A stretch of DNA of 12,679 nt from JAGXSE01 sp040757295 (GCA_040757295.1 JBFLXH010000062.1:1-12679); one strand, 5' to 3'. Shown: positions 1-7,635, counted from the first letter of the stretch. Notes: generated from the letters alone by a model not told the origin. Numbers and translations are program-made.

Positions 1-114
1 TCAATAGACTTCAGCATTTCGGTTTCCCTTAACACTGCTATTCAAGCTACGGGGCTCTAGCTTTTACCCCGGCAGGCTTATCTCCTGCTGAACACACCAG
101 CCTTTGCTGGACAT

Positions 115-150
115 ACATCCGTACGTGCCCTATTAAGGCATCCGGCTCTT
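115..150 (-). other. Putative group II intron domain V remnant
   Basis: Just downstream of the minus-strand reverse transcriptase stop, the minus strand reads GAGCCGGATGCC, then a short loop, then GGGCACGTACGG. This is the layout of a group II intron domain V: an AGC-type start, a UGCC/GGCA upper stem and a CGU bulge. The lower stem has mismatches, so the element is decayed or unusual. I could not place a convincing domain VI or 3' splice site in the remaining 114 bases, where I see only a small CCAGC/GCTGG hairpin and no coding sequence. Confidence 0.45.
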
Positions 151-171
151 CATAGCAGCATTTACTTACGC

Positions 172-1119
172 TTAGCCATAGATATTCACGTAGATTCTCG
201 CTTTGGCTAGCGGGAATCTTTCTTCGAGTTTAGCAAATCCTTCCCATGTCAGACTCTTCTTTTGGCTCCTGCGATTGAGTATTTCAAACAACTTACGCCG
301 TATGCGGTATCCAAATGCACGGATTCCGTTGCTGTTGTCGGTTATACCATAGCAGCGGTAGTGCCCAACCAGCTTGGCATTAATCTGTTTGATTAAATCT
401 CCTATCTCGGTGTGCATATTTTCATGGAGCCATTCTGCGAAGTCTTTTAATTTCGCCTTAAATTTCTTCCGGCTGATTTTCCTCTTGACGCGGAAATTAC
501 TGTTCTTGCTTTTGCTACAGTAGTGTGTGAAACCAAGAAAGTCAAATGTCTCCGGTTTGCCTTTTCCTCGTTTGCTCCGTCTTTCCTCGGCAAAGCGTCC
601 GAATTCGATAATCTTCGTTTTCTCCTCTGCTATCTCTAGGTTGAATTTTCTCAGTCGATCTATCAGTTTGCCGTAGAAAGCTTCCGCATCGTCTTGATAT
701 TGAAAGAAGCATAAAAAGTCGTCGCAATACCGGCCTAAGTAAGATTCGCCTCTGCATTCCCGCTTTATCTTTACCGTGAACCACAAGTCCAGTACATAGT
801 GCAGATATACATTCGCCAGCATGGGGGAGATAACTCCGCCTTGAGGGGTTCCTTTGGGTGAAGGTAGGTATTTACCTTCTTCCATACAACCCGCTTTTAG
901 CATCTGGCGTATTAGCGACAGCACCCGCCCATCGCTTACCTTTTCTGCTACCATATCAATGAGCTTTTCATGTTCTACGCTGCCAAAGTAGTCCCGCAGG
1001 TCTGCATCTACTACCCACTGGTATCCGTCCATCAGTTCGCGCCAAATTTTTCGCAGCGCATGGTGGGGAGAACGCCGGGGTCTGTATCCAAAACTGCAAT
1101 CATTAAACTCTGGTTCAAA
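172..1119 (-). pseudogene. 5'-truncated group II intron reverse transcriptase/maturase
   Basis: This is the C-terminal two thirds of a group II intron-encoded protein, which normally copies and helps splice its host intron. Recognisable parts, in order, are FEPEFNDCSFGYRPRRS (RT motif 2/2a), VVDADLRDYFGSV (motif 3, first catalytic Asp), GTPQGGVISPMLANVYLH (motif 4), RYCDDFLCFF (motif 5, with YCDD instead of the usual YADD) and FDFLGF (motif 6/7). The maturase region follows and ends in ARIYVNIY. No HNH endonuclease follows. The first RT motifs (RT0-RT1 and part of RT2) are missing, because upstream of about 1120 the sequence becomes arsB in a different frame. The open frame runs on to 1200, but that extension is antisense-like read-through of arsB and not RT. 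The protein cannot be a working RT. Family assignment is firm; intron class is not. Confidence 0.85.
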
Positions 1120-1533
1120 GGCGGGGTGATGGTAAGCCCCACCCTCATGTAGTAACCCCAGGAAATGGTGACCCCTTTCTGCCGCAGGATATGCATCCAC
1201 ATCAGGGTGGCCAGGGAGCCGATGGGGGTCATCTTGGGGCCGATGCCGTTACCTACAATGCTGGCCAAAGCGGCCGCCTCCTTGACCTCGGGGGACAGGG
1301 GAGCGGCGGCAACGGTAAGGGAACTGGTCATGGCGGAAGGCAGGTTGTTCATGACTGCTGCCACCAGCGAAAACCTCCCGCCTGACATTAAAGAGCCTTT
1401 AAGAGGGCTGTTTTCAACCAACCGCTGCAAGATGCCACCCAGTACAACCGTTAGCCCCTGGTTGCCCAGTCCATACACGACCAGGTGCATCCCCATGGCG
1501 AAGGCTACGATGGGCCACGGTGCACCGCGCAGG
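1120..1533 (-). pseudogene. arsB: Internal fragment of ArsB-type arsenite efflux permease
   Basis: The minus strand encodes a piece of an ArsB arsenite/antimonite membrane permease. Visible signatures are RGAPWPIVAFAMGMHLVVYG, VMNNLPSAMTSSL (the conserved NN-P segment), SIVGNGIGPKMTPIGSLAT and VTISWGYYMRVGLTITPP, spanning several hydrophobic helices. Homology starts without a start codon at about 1533, where plus-strand IS91-type sequence begins. It stops at GLTITPP near 1120, where group II intron RT sequence begins. The N-terminal half and the last transmembrane segment are therefore both missing and the gene is dead. No arsR, arsC or arsA is nearby. The methionine at 1496 is internal and not a real start. 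Confidence 0.82.
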
Positions 1534-2209
1534 ATACTCTAACTGAGCTGATCATAGAAAATATGATGGGCTGGCATCACAGCGGGTTTAACGTATACTG
1601 TGGAGAAGCGATCTGGCCGTCGAACGATAAAGGTCTTGAAAGGTTAGCCCAATACATTATCCGGGCGCCTATCTCCCAGGAACGGATGATCTACATACCG
1701 CAGCTGAATCCAAGGACGGCAAGACTTCCAAAACCTTTGCGGCGCTGGATTGGCTGGCTTAAGCTTGTAACTCATATTCTAAAGCAAGGGAGAACAGCTA
1801 GTCCGGTATTACGGCTATTATTCGAATAAGTCACAGGGCCTTCGCAAAAAGACAGCTGCCGGTGACCAGGTGCCTGCCTTGATTGAATCTGATATTTCAG
1901 CAGAAGAGTTTCGCAAACTTAAGCCCGCTTAATTCAAAAGGTATACGATACCGTTCCCTTGCTATGCCCTAAATGCAGCGGGTCAATGCGCATCATATCT
2001 TTCATCGAAGATACCAAAACAATCAAGAAGATTTTAGTCCATCTTGGTCTATGGGAGACCCGAAACCCCGATCCGCCGCCTGGTAAGGTTAATATGCCTA
2101 AATATATTCCGGAACCACCGGAATTACCGGAAATGGTTTATGATAATTTTTCTCAGTTGACACCTTATGATGATGATTATTCTCAAATAACTGATGAACA
2201 CTATTCCTA
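1534..2209 (+). pseudogene. Degraded IS91-family (Y2-type) transposase, 3' part
   Basis: Plus-strand sequence encodes the C-terminal half of an IS91/IS801-like transposase broken by several frameshifts. Pieces in order are ELIIENMMGWHHSGFNVYCG with DKGLERLAQYIIR (about 1540-1690), SKDGKTSKTFAALDWLA (about 1706-1760, another frame), YYGYYSNKSQGLRKK (about 1806-1851, a third frame) and RLIQKVYDTVPLLCPKCSGS (about 1928-1987). The last leads into MRIISFIEDTKTIKKILVHL and ends at the TAA at 2207-2209. The terminal CPKC segment with HLGLW and a proline-rich tail is typical of the family. The catalytic N-terminal part is absent and the left border abuts arsB at about 1533-1536. The open frame from 1959 to 2209 alone looks like a small zinc-binding protein but is only the tail of this transposase. 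Confidence 0.8.
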
Positions 2210-2544
2210 AGATTCCACCTACCTTAACAGACTGCCCCATTTTCAGTGATAAGCCATTTAAGCAGGATAACCATGCCCAAAATCAGGGCATAATTTCACT
2301 TTTTCGGGGGGTTGGGTAATATAGTTTTATTGTTGTTCATTCCAACCGGAACATAATCGATTGTAGTAGCTGGTCACGCTTAAACTCATGGTGCATTCTG
2401 CATAATAATTATGTAATTAATGGTATACGATGGAGTTGACGTCCATAACAGAAAACTACTATAATTGCTCCAGCTAAAAGCAAATTCCTATCCCTCAAAT
2501 TCCTATCCCTGGCCTTGGTCCGCCACCGTTGCGCACTTGGTAGG
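2210..2544. other. AT-rich spacer without a recognisable gene
   Basis: This spacer lies between the IS91-type remnant and the IS21-type remnant. I find no coding signal on either strand beyond short random frames, and no RNA gene. It contains a perfect 15-bp tandem duplication (2481-2510). The sequence from about 2545, CTAAAAGTGGACCA, resembles the terminal repeats of IS21-type elements. Confidence 0.5.
2481..2510. repeat. Perfect 15-bp tandem duplication
   Basis: CAAATTCCTATCCCT occurs twice back to back (2481-2495 and 2496-2510). Only two copies are present, in non-coding sequence next to the IS21-type remnant. It could be a replication slip or a footprint of element loss. Confidence 0.9.
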
Positions 2545-2900
2545 GGTAATCTAAAAGTGGACCACTGCGGCAAATAAAAAGGTATCCACCCAGACCAAAA
2601 ATCCTGTACTCTCTCTATTGTTAGTATCACTCACTATGGCATACGAGAGGTTGAAAGGAGAATGATCAGGGTAGACACCAAAGATCACATCAGAGAGCTG
2701 TACTTCAAAGAAGGCAAATCCATCCGGGCCATCAACAGGAAGTTGAATGTGGCCCGCAAAACCGTACGGGGCACTGGCCGATGCCGAACCGACCAGGTAC
2801 CACTTGACCAAAGACAAGCCTAAGCCGGTTATAGGTCCTTCCCCCCCCCCTATCATACACCAGTGGCTGGAGGAAGATTATTGGAATAAATCCAGTCCTT
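2545..2900 (+). pseudogene. istA: Frameshifted IS21-family IstA transposase, 5' fragment
   Basis: An ATG at 2662, preceded by AAAGGAG, opens a frame reading MIRVDTKDHIRELYFKEGKS followed by IRAINRKLNVARKTVR. This is the N-terminal helix-turn-helix of IS21 IstA, the DNA-binding part of the DDE transposase. A frame change at about 2769 is needed to continue into ALADAEPTRYHLTKDKPKPV, and another in the C9 tract at about 2842-2850 to reach IIHQWLEED. Homology then ends near 2880-2900, so the DDE domain and the istB ATPase are absent. The upstream segment from about 2545 (AAAAGTGGACCA) looks like the element's left end. The fragment is a non-functional remnant lying downstream of, and convergent with, the activase gene. 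Confidence 0.75.
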
Positions 2901-3082
2901 GGCCGGTGGCTTAACGAACATAATCACGATGGGAGTTGAATTCGCTCCTTAAAATAATTGCTATATTTGCGGAAAACGGTACTAGTACAAGAGGATTTTT
3001 ATGCCCAGGGGTGGTTCCCTTTTTGATTACCGTGGTGGGTAACTTTTTGATTGACACAACCACCTCCATGTCTATCATAGCC
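2901..3082. other. Spacer downstream of the activase gene
   Basis: This is the 3' flank of the GRE operon. On the minus strand a 51-codon frame (about 3070 down to 2914) starts with ATG after a weak purine run. It matches nothing I know and I do not call it a gene. An imperfect duplication of about 21 bp with a 24-bp period holds two exact CTTTTTGATT copies (3019-3028 and 3043-3052). No convincing Rho-independent terminator for the operon is visible. A GGTGGTT/AACCACC inverted repeat has a loop too long to be persuasive. Confidence 0.4.
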
Positions 3083-4036
3083 TCACTGCCATATAAAGCG
3101 GTTGTCCAAAGCCGAATTTGCTATGTTTCGTAAAATTTTCATTTGTTCATCTTTTGGAGGCCGGGCCCCTTCAAGCGGATACTCCCTTCCCAGATAGTGA
3201 TACTTTATTTCACCGAAACGATGATACGGTAAGAGTTCATATTTCGCGTTTGGTACCCCTTTGACAAAATCTATGATGGCCGATATGTCCTCTTCAGTAT
3301 CATTGAACCCTGTAATCACCGGCGTTCTAATTATTACGGGCATTCTTGGAAAACACCTGGAAAGCTTTTTAAGGTTGAATAATATTTTATCGTTTGAAAC
3401 GCCGGTGAACCTTTTATGCTTTTCTGAATCAATACATTTGATATCGTAAAAAACAGTATCGAGATATCCACAAACCTTCTCAAGATTATGCCACTCGGTG
3501 TAGCCGCACGTTTCAATAGCAGTATCCATTCCGCTGCTTTTAGCTTCCTTGAGAAGCTCACAGGCAAATTCAGCCTGGAGTAACGGCTCTCCTCCGCTTA
3601 GAGTTAACCCGCCGCCCGACCTTGCATAAAAAACAGTGTCTTCCTGAATGATTTTTAAGACTTCCTTTACATTCATGTATTTTCCCAGGATTTCCAATGC
3701 TTTTGCAGGACAGACTTTGGCGCATTCACCGCAATTTATGCACAGCTTTCTGTTAACTCTAACCTTGTTCCGGGATTCTGCTTCCTTGATAGCACCCTTG
3801 CTGCAGGCTTGTAAACACAACCCGCATTCATGGGTTGCGATGCATTTGTTTTCGTTATATGCCAACTCAGGTTGGCTGAACTGCGACTCAGGATTGGAAC
3901 ACCAGCGGCACTTTAAAGGACATCCCTTTAAGAATACAATCGTTCTTATGCCTGGTCCATCATGGACCGAAAATTGCTGGATGTTGAAAACACAACCAAC
4001 ATCCCTCTTTTTAAATTCATCCTGCACCTTCAACAT
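3083..4036 (-). CDS. islB: Glycyl radical enzyme activating enzyme (radical SAM)
   Basis: This radical-SAM activase would use S-adenosylmethionine and reduced [4Fe-4S] to abstract a hydrogen from the C-terminal glycine of the neighbouring GRE. The 317-residue length is usual for the non-PFL activases. The motif HDGPGIRTIVFLKGCPLKC, completed by RWC, carries the SAM-cluster cysteines C39, C43 and C46. A ferredoxin-like insert supplies two more cluster-binding sets: C65, C71, C74, C78 and C99, C102, C105, C109. SGGEP at 148-151 is the SAM-binding GGE motif. The start is fixed by AGGGGG five bases upstream of the ATG. The gene follows the GRE gene by 99 bp in the same orientation, so they are very likely one operon and cognate partners. 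The last dozen residues (ANSALDNRFIWQ) look unlike a typical activase end, and repeats begin right after the stop. The symbol islB depends on the assignment of the GRE. Confidence 0.92.
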   Translation of the reverse strand: MLKVQDEFKKRDVGCVFNIQQFSVHDGPGIRTIVFLKGCPLKCRWCSNPESQFSQPELAYNENKCIATHECGLCLQACSKGAIKEAESRNKVRVNRKLCINCGECAKVCPAKALEILGKYMNVKEVLKIIQEDTVFYARSGGGLTLSGGEPLLQAEFACELLKEAKSSGMDTAIETCGYTEWHNLEKVCGYLDTVFYDIKCIDSEKHKRFTGVSNDKILFNLKKLSRCFPRMPVIIRTPVITGFNDTEEDISAIIDFVKGVPNAKYELLPYHRFGEIKYHYLGREYPLEGARPPKDEQMKILRNIANSALDNRFIWQ

Positions 4037-4074
4037 TATTCCCCCTGTTTGAAGAAGACCTTTTTATAAAAGAA

Positions 4075-4098
4075 GTCCTGCCCACAAAGAGCAAGGAC
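4075..4098 (-). promoter_or_regulatory. Possible intercistronic hairpin between GRE and activase genes
   Basis: In the 99-bp gap on the minus strand, GTCCT-t-GC pairs with GC-AGGAC around a 9-base loop, and TTCTTTT follows. It could act as an attenuator or mRNA processing/stability element that keeps activase output below that of the GRE, as is often needed for catalytic activases. The stem is short and bulged, so this is tentative. Confidence 0.3.
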
Positions 4099-4135
4099 CT
4101 GTGACTTGCCAACTTCAGTCGTGTGGTATCTTCAA

Positions 4136-6625
4136 TTAAAACGTATGCTCGGTTCTTGCAATGATCTCGTTTTGAAGTTCCGGTGAAAGGTCGACAAAAT
4201 AGGCGCTGTACCCGGCAACCCGCACTAACAGGTTGCGATATTTTTCGGGATCTTTTTGAGCGGCAAGCAATGTCTCCCGGTTAATTACATTAAACTGAAG
4301 GTGCCAGAGCTTCAAATCACAGAAGGTCCGGATCAAAGACATTAACTTTCTGGTTCCCTCATTTCCGGCCACTGTTGATGGGCTAAGCTTCAAGTTAACC
4401 AGTCTGGCTGCACGCTCTTTTTCCCCCATACACTTTGTATTGGCTATAGAGTTCAGGGTTGCACTTGGTCCCCTGGTATCAGCGCCGTGCGAAGGACCAC
4501 CTCCATCAGACAAAGGCATTCCTGCTTTTCTGCCATTTGGTGTAGCTCCAATTATCTTACCCAAGGGAATGTGAGCGGTAACCGGAACATACCTCACGTC
4601 TAATTCTCCACCAAACGCGGTGGGGTACTTCTTGGAGAAACTAATCGCGTGTGCTTCAATATCCCGTCCCATAGAGTCGGGATACATGTCGTTATTTCCA
4701 TATTTGGGGGCATTTAGACAAAGCTGCCTAATAACTTCCTTGCCTTCAAAGTTAGCATCCAAAGCATCCAGCAGTTCACCCATCGTGATTTTTTTATCAT
4801 CATAGACGAGCTTTTTGATGGCTGCCAGGGAATCAACCACTGTTCCGAAACCAAGCAGATCATAAAAACCCAAATTGATCCCGCCTGGTATATCACCTGA
4901 ATGCAGATCCTTGCATTCCTTCATGCAAAGGTCGTGAAGGACTGAGGCCATTGGGGCGGCAAAGTATTTTGGTCTTAATGTATCCACAACATACTGCTGA
5001 ATAAAAGCATGTTTTAGGAGAAACTCTTGTTGAGTTAGATACGCATTCCAAAGCTCGTCAAAAGTAGCAAAATTTCTGGGATCTCCAGTGCTGACACCGA
5101 CCTGCTCATTGTTGAATGATTTTATTTTACCGTCACTCAATGCCATCTCTAGAGCAGCACCCAGGTTTACCCACGCGCACGGACTGGTATAGGTATCCCT
5201 GTTGACCATCCGGACCTCGCTGCAACCCGAGGCGCAATAATCGTTTGCCTCTTCGATGGTGGCGCCTTTGGCCAGCAGCAAGGGGATGATTTCCTCGTCA
5301 TTTAAGAACTTGGGGAAACCCGATCCCTCTTTAATTGTTTCACTTACCTCATAGATAAACTTTTCGGGACTTTGGGCATGTATCCTTGCTGCAAGGTCGG
5401 GGTAATTTAATGGAAACTCCCGCTTGGACCTTAGAATTAGGTATGACAACTCGTTTGTTGCATCTCTCCCATCACGAGTCTTTCCGCCAATGGTCAAAGC
5501 TTCCCAGTGGGAATAACCTTCTGTAAAAGCAGCGCCTGCCGGCGACACTTTTAGATTGATGAATTGAGCCATATTGACCCACAGGGACTCCAGCAACTCC
5601 AGCGCAGATTTCTCTGTAATCCGGCCTTCTTCAATATCTTTTTTGTAATACGGGTAAAAATATTGATCCATTCGGCCGTTGCCAACAACGGCACCAATAT
5701 TTTGTTCCAACCTGGAGACTACCTGTGTGAGCCATACGGATTGAACAGCCTCATGGAAAGTCCGTGCCGGGTTTTCCGGCACCCATTCGCAGATTCTGGC
5801 GATTTCTAAAAGTTCCTTTCTTCTCTGCTCGTTGCTTTCTTTATCAGCCATACTGGCCGCGAGTTGAGCGTATCTTTTAGCAAAAATAATGACTGAATCA
5901 CATGCCAAAATTGCAGCTTCCAGGAAAGGTTTCTTTTCCAGAGTGTCCTTGGGGTTCAGGGGATCAAGGGCGGCTAATTTTTCTTCTGCTTCTCTTTTTA
6001 AGTCCTTGAAGCCTCTTTTTAAGACTTTTTCATAATCATGGACCCACTGTAATGAACTGCGGATACTGGCTGTTTGTGTAACGACGTATCTTTGATGGAA
6101 GATATCGTCAGGGTCAAAGATTACCTTTCTTGTATCCTCTGGCAATGCAGCAACCAGGACTTCGTGGAATGTTCTACCTTTCCAGTACGGTACGATTTCT
6201 TCTCTTATTACCCGCATATCCTCATCCGTTATAGTATAAGCTAATTTACCCGTGGTCAACCTGTCCATCGCTTGCTTTAAGAAACTACCATCTAATTCAG
6301 GATAGATCAGGCCATGTCTTCCAGGGTGACCGTCTGCACGCCCAACAACGAGATCATATTCGCCAATATATACAGGTATGTTTTCAACAATGTGTTTCAA
6401 AGCTTTTGCCCATCTTAAAACCAAAGGCTGGCCCTCGGTTTCCCTAAACGACTCTGTCATTAAGCGTGCCCTGTCCAAACTGATCCTGGGAGGGGTTCCT
6501 TTAAAACTATTCAAGATGTTGTAAACTCTTTCCCTGCCCTTTTGCACGTCTTTAGGGCTCAGTTGCCCCGTTTGCTCATTTAAAATTCTTTGTTCCTGCG
6601 GTGTTAATACCGTGCAGCAACTCAT
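4136..6625 (-). CDS. islA: Glycyl radical C-S lyase, probable isethionate sulfite-lyase
   Basis: This GRE of 829 residues would use a glycyl/thiyl radical to split a hydroxysulfonate, most likely isethionate to acetaldehyde plus sulfite, in the anaerobic cytoplasm. The start chosen is the ATG of MSCCTVLTPQEQ at 6625, eight bases after AAGGGGG; the longer frame to 6667 has no RBS. From this start, the thiyl Cys and catalytic base in ASGCSEVRM are C468 and E470. The radical glycine in RVAGYSAYF is G805. R189 and Q193 lie in SIRSSLQW, W374 in GYSHWEA, and R678 in DVRYVPV. These numbers coincide with the IslA substrate and catalytic residues as I recall them. The motif is not the GCVEP of glycerol, choline or hydroxyproline enzymes, nor the double cysteine of PFL. 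The main alternative is dihydroxypropanesulfonate sulfolyase (HpsG), a close relative. No truncation or frameshift is seen. The cognate activase follows and an SDR lies 57 bp upstream. Confidence 0.85.
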   Translation of the reverse strand: MSCCTVLTPQEQRILNEQTGQLSPKDVQKGRERVYNILNSFKGTPPRISLDRARLMTESFRETEGQPLVLRWAKALKHIVENIPVYIGEYDLVVGRADGHPGRHGLIYPELDGSFLKQAMDRLTTGKLAYTITDEDMRVIREEIVPYWKGRTFHEVLVAALPEDTRKVIFDPDDIFHQRYVVTQTASIRSSLQWVHDYEKVLKRGFKDLKREAEEKLAALDPLNPKDTLEKKPFLEAAILACDSVIIFAKRYAQLAASMADKESNEQRRKELLEIARICEWVPENPARTFHEAVQSVWLTQVVSRLEQNIGAVVGNGRMDQYFYPYYKKDIEEGRITEKSALELLESLWVNMAQFINLKVSPAGAAFTEGYSHWEALTIGGKTRDGRDATNELSYLILRSKREFPLNYPDLAARIHAQSPEKFIYEVSETIKEGSGFPKFLNDEEIIPLLLAKGATIEEANDYCASGCSEVRMVNRDTYTSPCAWVNLGAALEMALSDGKIKSFNNEQVGVSTGDPRNFATFDELWNAYLTQQEFLLKHAFIQQYVVDTLRPKYFAAPMASVLHDLCMKECKDLHSGDIPGGINLGFYDLLGFGTVVDSLAAIKKLVYDDKKITMGELLDALDANFEGKEVIRQLCLNAPKYGNNDMYPDSMGRDIEAHAISFSKKYPTAFGGELDVRYVPVTAHIPLGKIIGATPNGRKAGMPLSDGGGPSHGADTRGPSATLNSIANTKCMGEKERAARLVNLKLSPSTVAGNEGTRKLMSLIRTFCDLKLWHLQFNVINRETLLAAQKDPEKYRNLLVRVAGYSAYFVDLSPELQNEIIARTEHTF

Positions 6626-6682
6626 TGTTTTTCCCCCTTTTGGATATCTGATGAACTTATATTTCAAGCATCCTATTTAATT

Positions 6683-7513
6683 TTAATTAATCACAAGACC
6701 CCCATTGGGACTTATGATTTGGCCTAGCATGTAGTTCGCATCATCTGAAGCAAGGTAAACGGCAAGAGAAGCATACTCTTCAATCTTTCCTATTCTCCCC
6801 ACAGGGATCAGCTGCATGAAGCGGGCTCTTCTCTCAGGACTCATCTGATTGATTCCTCTCATAAATTCGTCCGTTTCGATATAACCCGGAGCTATGCAAT
6901 TGACGCAGACGCCGGCGCCGGCCACTTCGTGCGCCACCGCTCTGGTAAAGGCAACCACCGCTCCCTTTGCTGCCGAGTAATTGGGGCTATGAGAACTTAA
7001 CGCTGATATTCCGGAGATTGATGCAATATTAATAATTTTGCCGTATCCCTTGTCCTCCATAATGTTCAGTGCCTCACGGGTGCAGTAGAAAAGCCCGTGT
7101 ACGTTCACTTCAAACATCTTTTTCCAATCCTCATCGCTCATATTCCTTGTGATCTGCAAGGAATGCCTGGGGACCGGAGTTGTCACTAGATCGAGGTGTT
7201 TCATCCTGTCCTTCACGCCGTTAGGGTCCGACCTGAAGATCCCTGCGTTGTTTACAAGGATATCCAATGTGCCAAACCTCTCCAGAATCCTGGAGAACAT
7301 TTTCTTTACTTCCTGGCTGGAGGTGATATCCGCTTTAACAGCAAGTCCCTCACATCCAAGCTCTTCGATTTCTTTTACGATTTCTTTAAATCTTTCTTCG
7401 TTTTTGTCACAAATAGCCACCTTGGCTCCTTCCCGGGCAAATGCCAGGGCGATCCCTTTGCCAAGCCCGTTATTCCCCCCGGTTACGAGCGCTACCTTTC
7501 CCTTAAGTTTCAC
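6683..7513 (-). CDS. Short-chain dehydrogenase/reductase of the GRE operon
   Basis: This is a classical SDR of 276 residues. It has the TGGNNGLG cofactor loop (residues 11-18), D36 at the end of the second beta strand (which favours NAD(H) over NADP(H)), NNAG (88-91), a catalytic Ser near S165 and YSAAK (Y179, K183). The start is a GTG at 7513 with AAAGGAGGA seven bases upstream; the in-frame ATG at 7558 lacks an RBS. An insertion of roughly 30 residues after NNAGI (about 93-127, containing HLDLVTTPVPR) would sit over the active site. In the context of a sulfonate lyase it may interconvert sulfoacetaldehyde and isethionate, as SDR sulfoacetaldehyde reductases do in taurine pathways. Reduction of the acetaldehyde product is another option. 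The substrate cannot be read from the sequence. It is the first gene of the operon behind the palindromic operator. Confidence 0.85.
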   Translation of the reverse strand: MKLKGKVALVTGGNNGLGKGIALAFAREGAKVAICDKNEERFKEIVKEIEELGCEGLAVKADITSSQEVKKMFSRILERFGTLDILVNNAGIFRSDPNGVKDRMKHLDLVTTPVPRHSLQITRNMSDEDWKKMFEVNVHGLFYCTREALNIMEDKGYGKIINIASISGISALSSHSPNYSAAKGAVVAFTRAVAHEVAGAGVCVNCIAPGYIETDEFMRGINQMSPERRARFMQLIPVGRIGKIEEYASLAVYLASDDANYMLGQIISPNGGLVIN

Positions 7514-7591
7514 ATTTATTCCTCCTTTTCCCAATAATTCTTTAAATGATTCGGACATTGGCTTATAGTGACGTACGTACCAGTTACCTTA

Positions 7592-7620
7592 ATTCTATTT
7601 CTGCAACTTTATCTTGTCAA
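7592..7620 (-). promoter_or_regulatory. Sigma-A promoter of the SDR-GRE-activase operon
   Basis: On the minus strand, TTGACA (7620-7615) is followed after exactly 17 bp by TAGAAT (7597-7592). This is a perfect -35 and a five-of-six -10. It gives a 5' leader of about 70 bases before the GTG start of the SDR gene, including an ACGTACGT octamer at 7571-7578. The -35 box lies inside the palindrome at 7610-7635, the arrangement expected for repression by promoter occlusion. Confidence 0.75.
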
Positions 7621-7635
7621 CTAGTTCACAAGATA
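7610..7635. promoter_or_regulatory. 26-bp palindromic operator, probable GntR/HutC site
   Basis: TATCTTGT and ACAAGATA flank a central AACTAGTT, giving a 26-bp inverted repeat with a single mismatched pair (C opposite C at 7618/7627). TTGT-N-ACAA style half sites around an alternating core are usual for HutC-type GntR repressors. The site lies between the regulator gene and its likely target operon and overlaps the -35 hexamer. It is inferred to be the binding site of the regulator at 7669-8391, with an effector binding the UTRA domain to release it. Confidence 0.75.

Noticed and set aside
1165..1542. Plus-strand open frame of 125 codons
   Set aside because: It is the antisense shadow of the arsB fragment, which has clear family motifs on the minus strand.
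2481..2510. CRISPR array
   Set aside because: There are only two abutting copies with no spacers, and no cas gene is in the window.
2914..3070. 51-codon minus-strand frame after the activase gene
   Set aside because: It spans an imperfect direct repeat, has only a weak RBS and resembles nothing known to me; noted only as spacer content.
4136..6625. Pyruvate formate-lyase, or glycerol/choline/hydroxyproline GRE
   Set aside because: There is a single active-site cysteine in GCSEVRM rather than the CC of PFL or the GCVEP of the dehydratase and lyase families, and the R189/Q193/R678 set fits a sulfonate lyase better.
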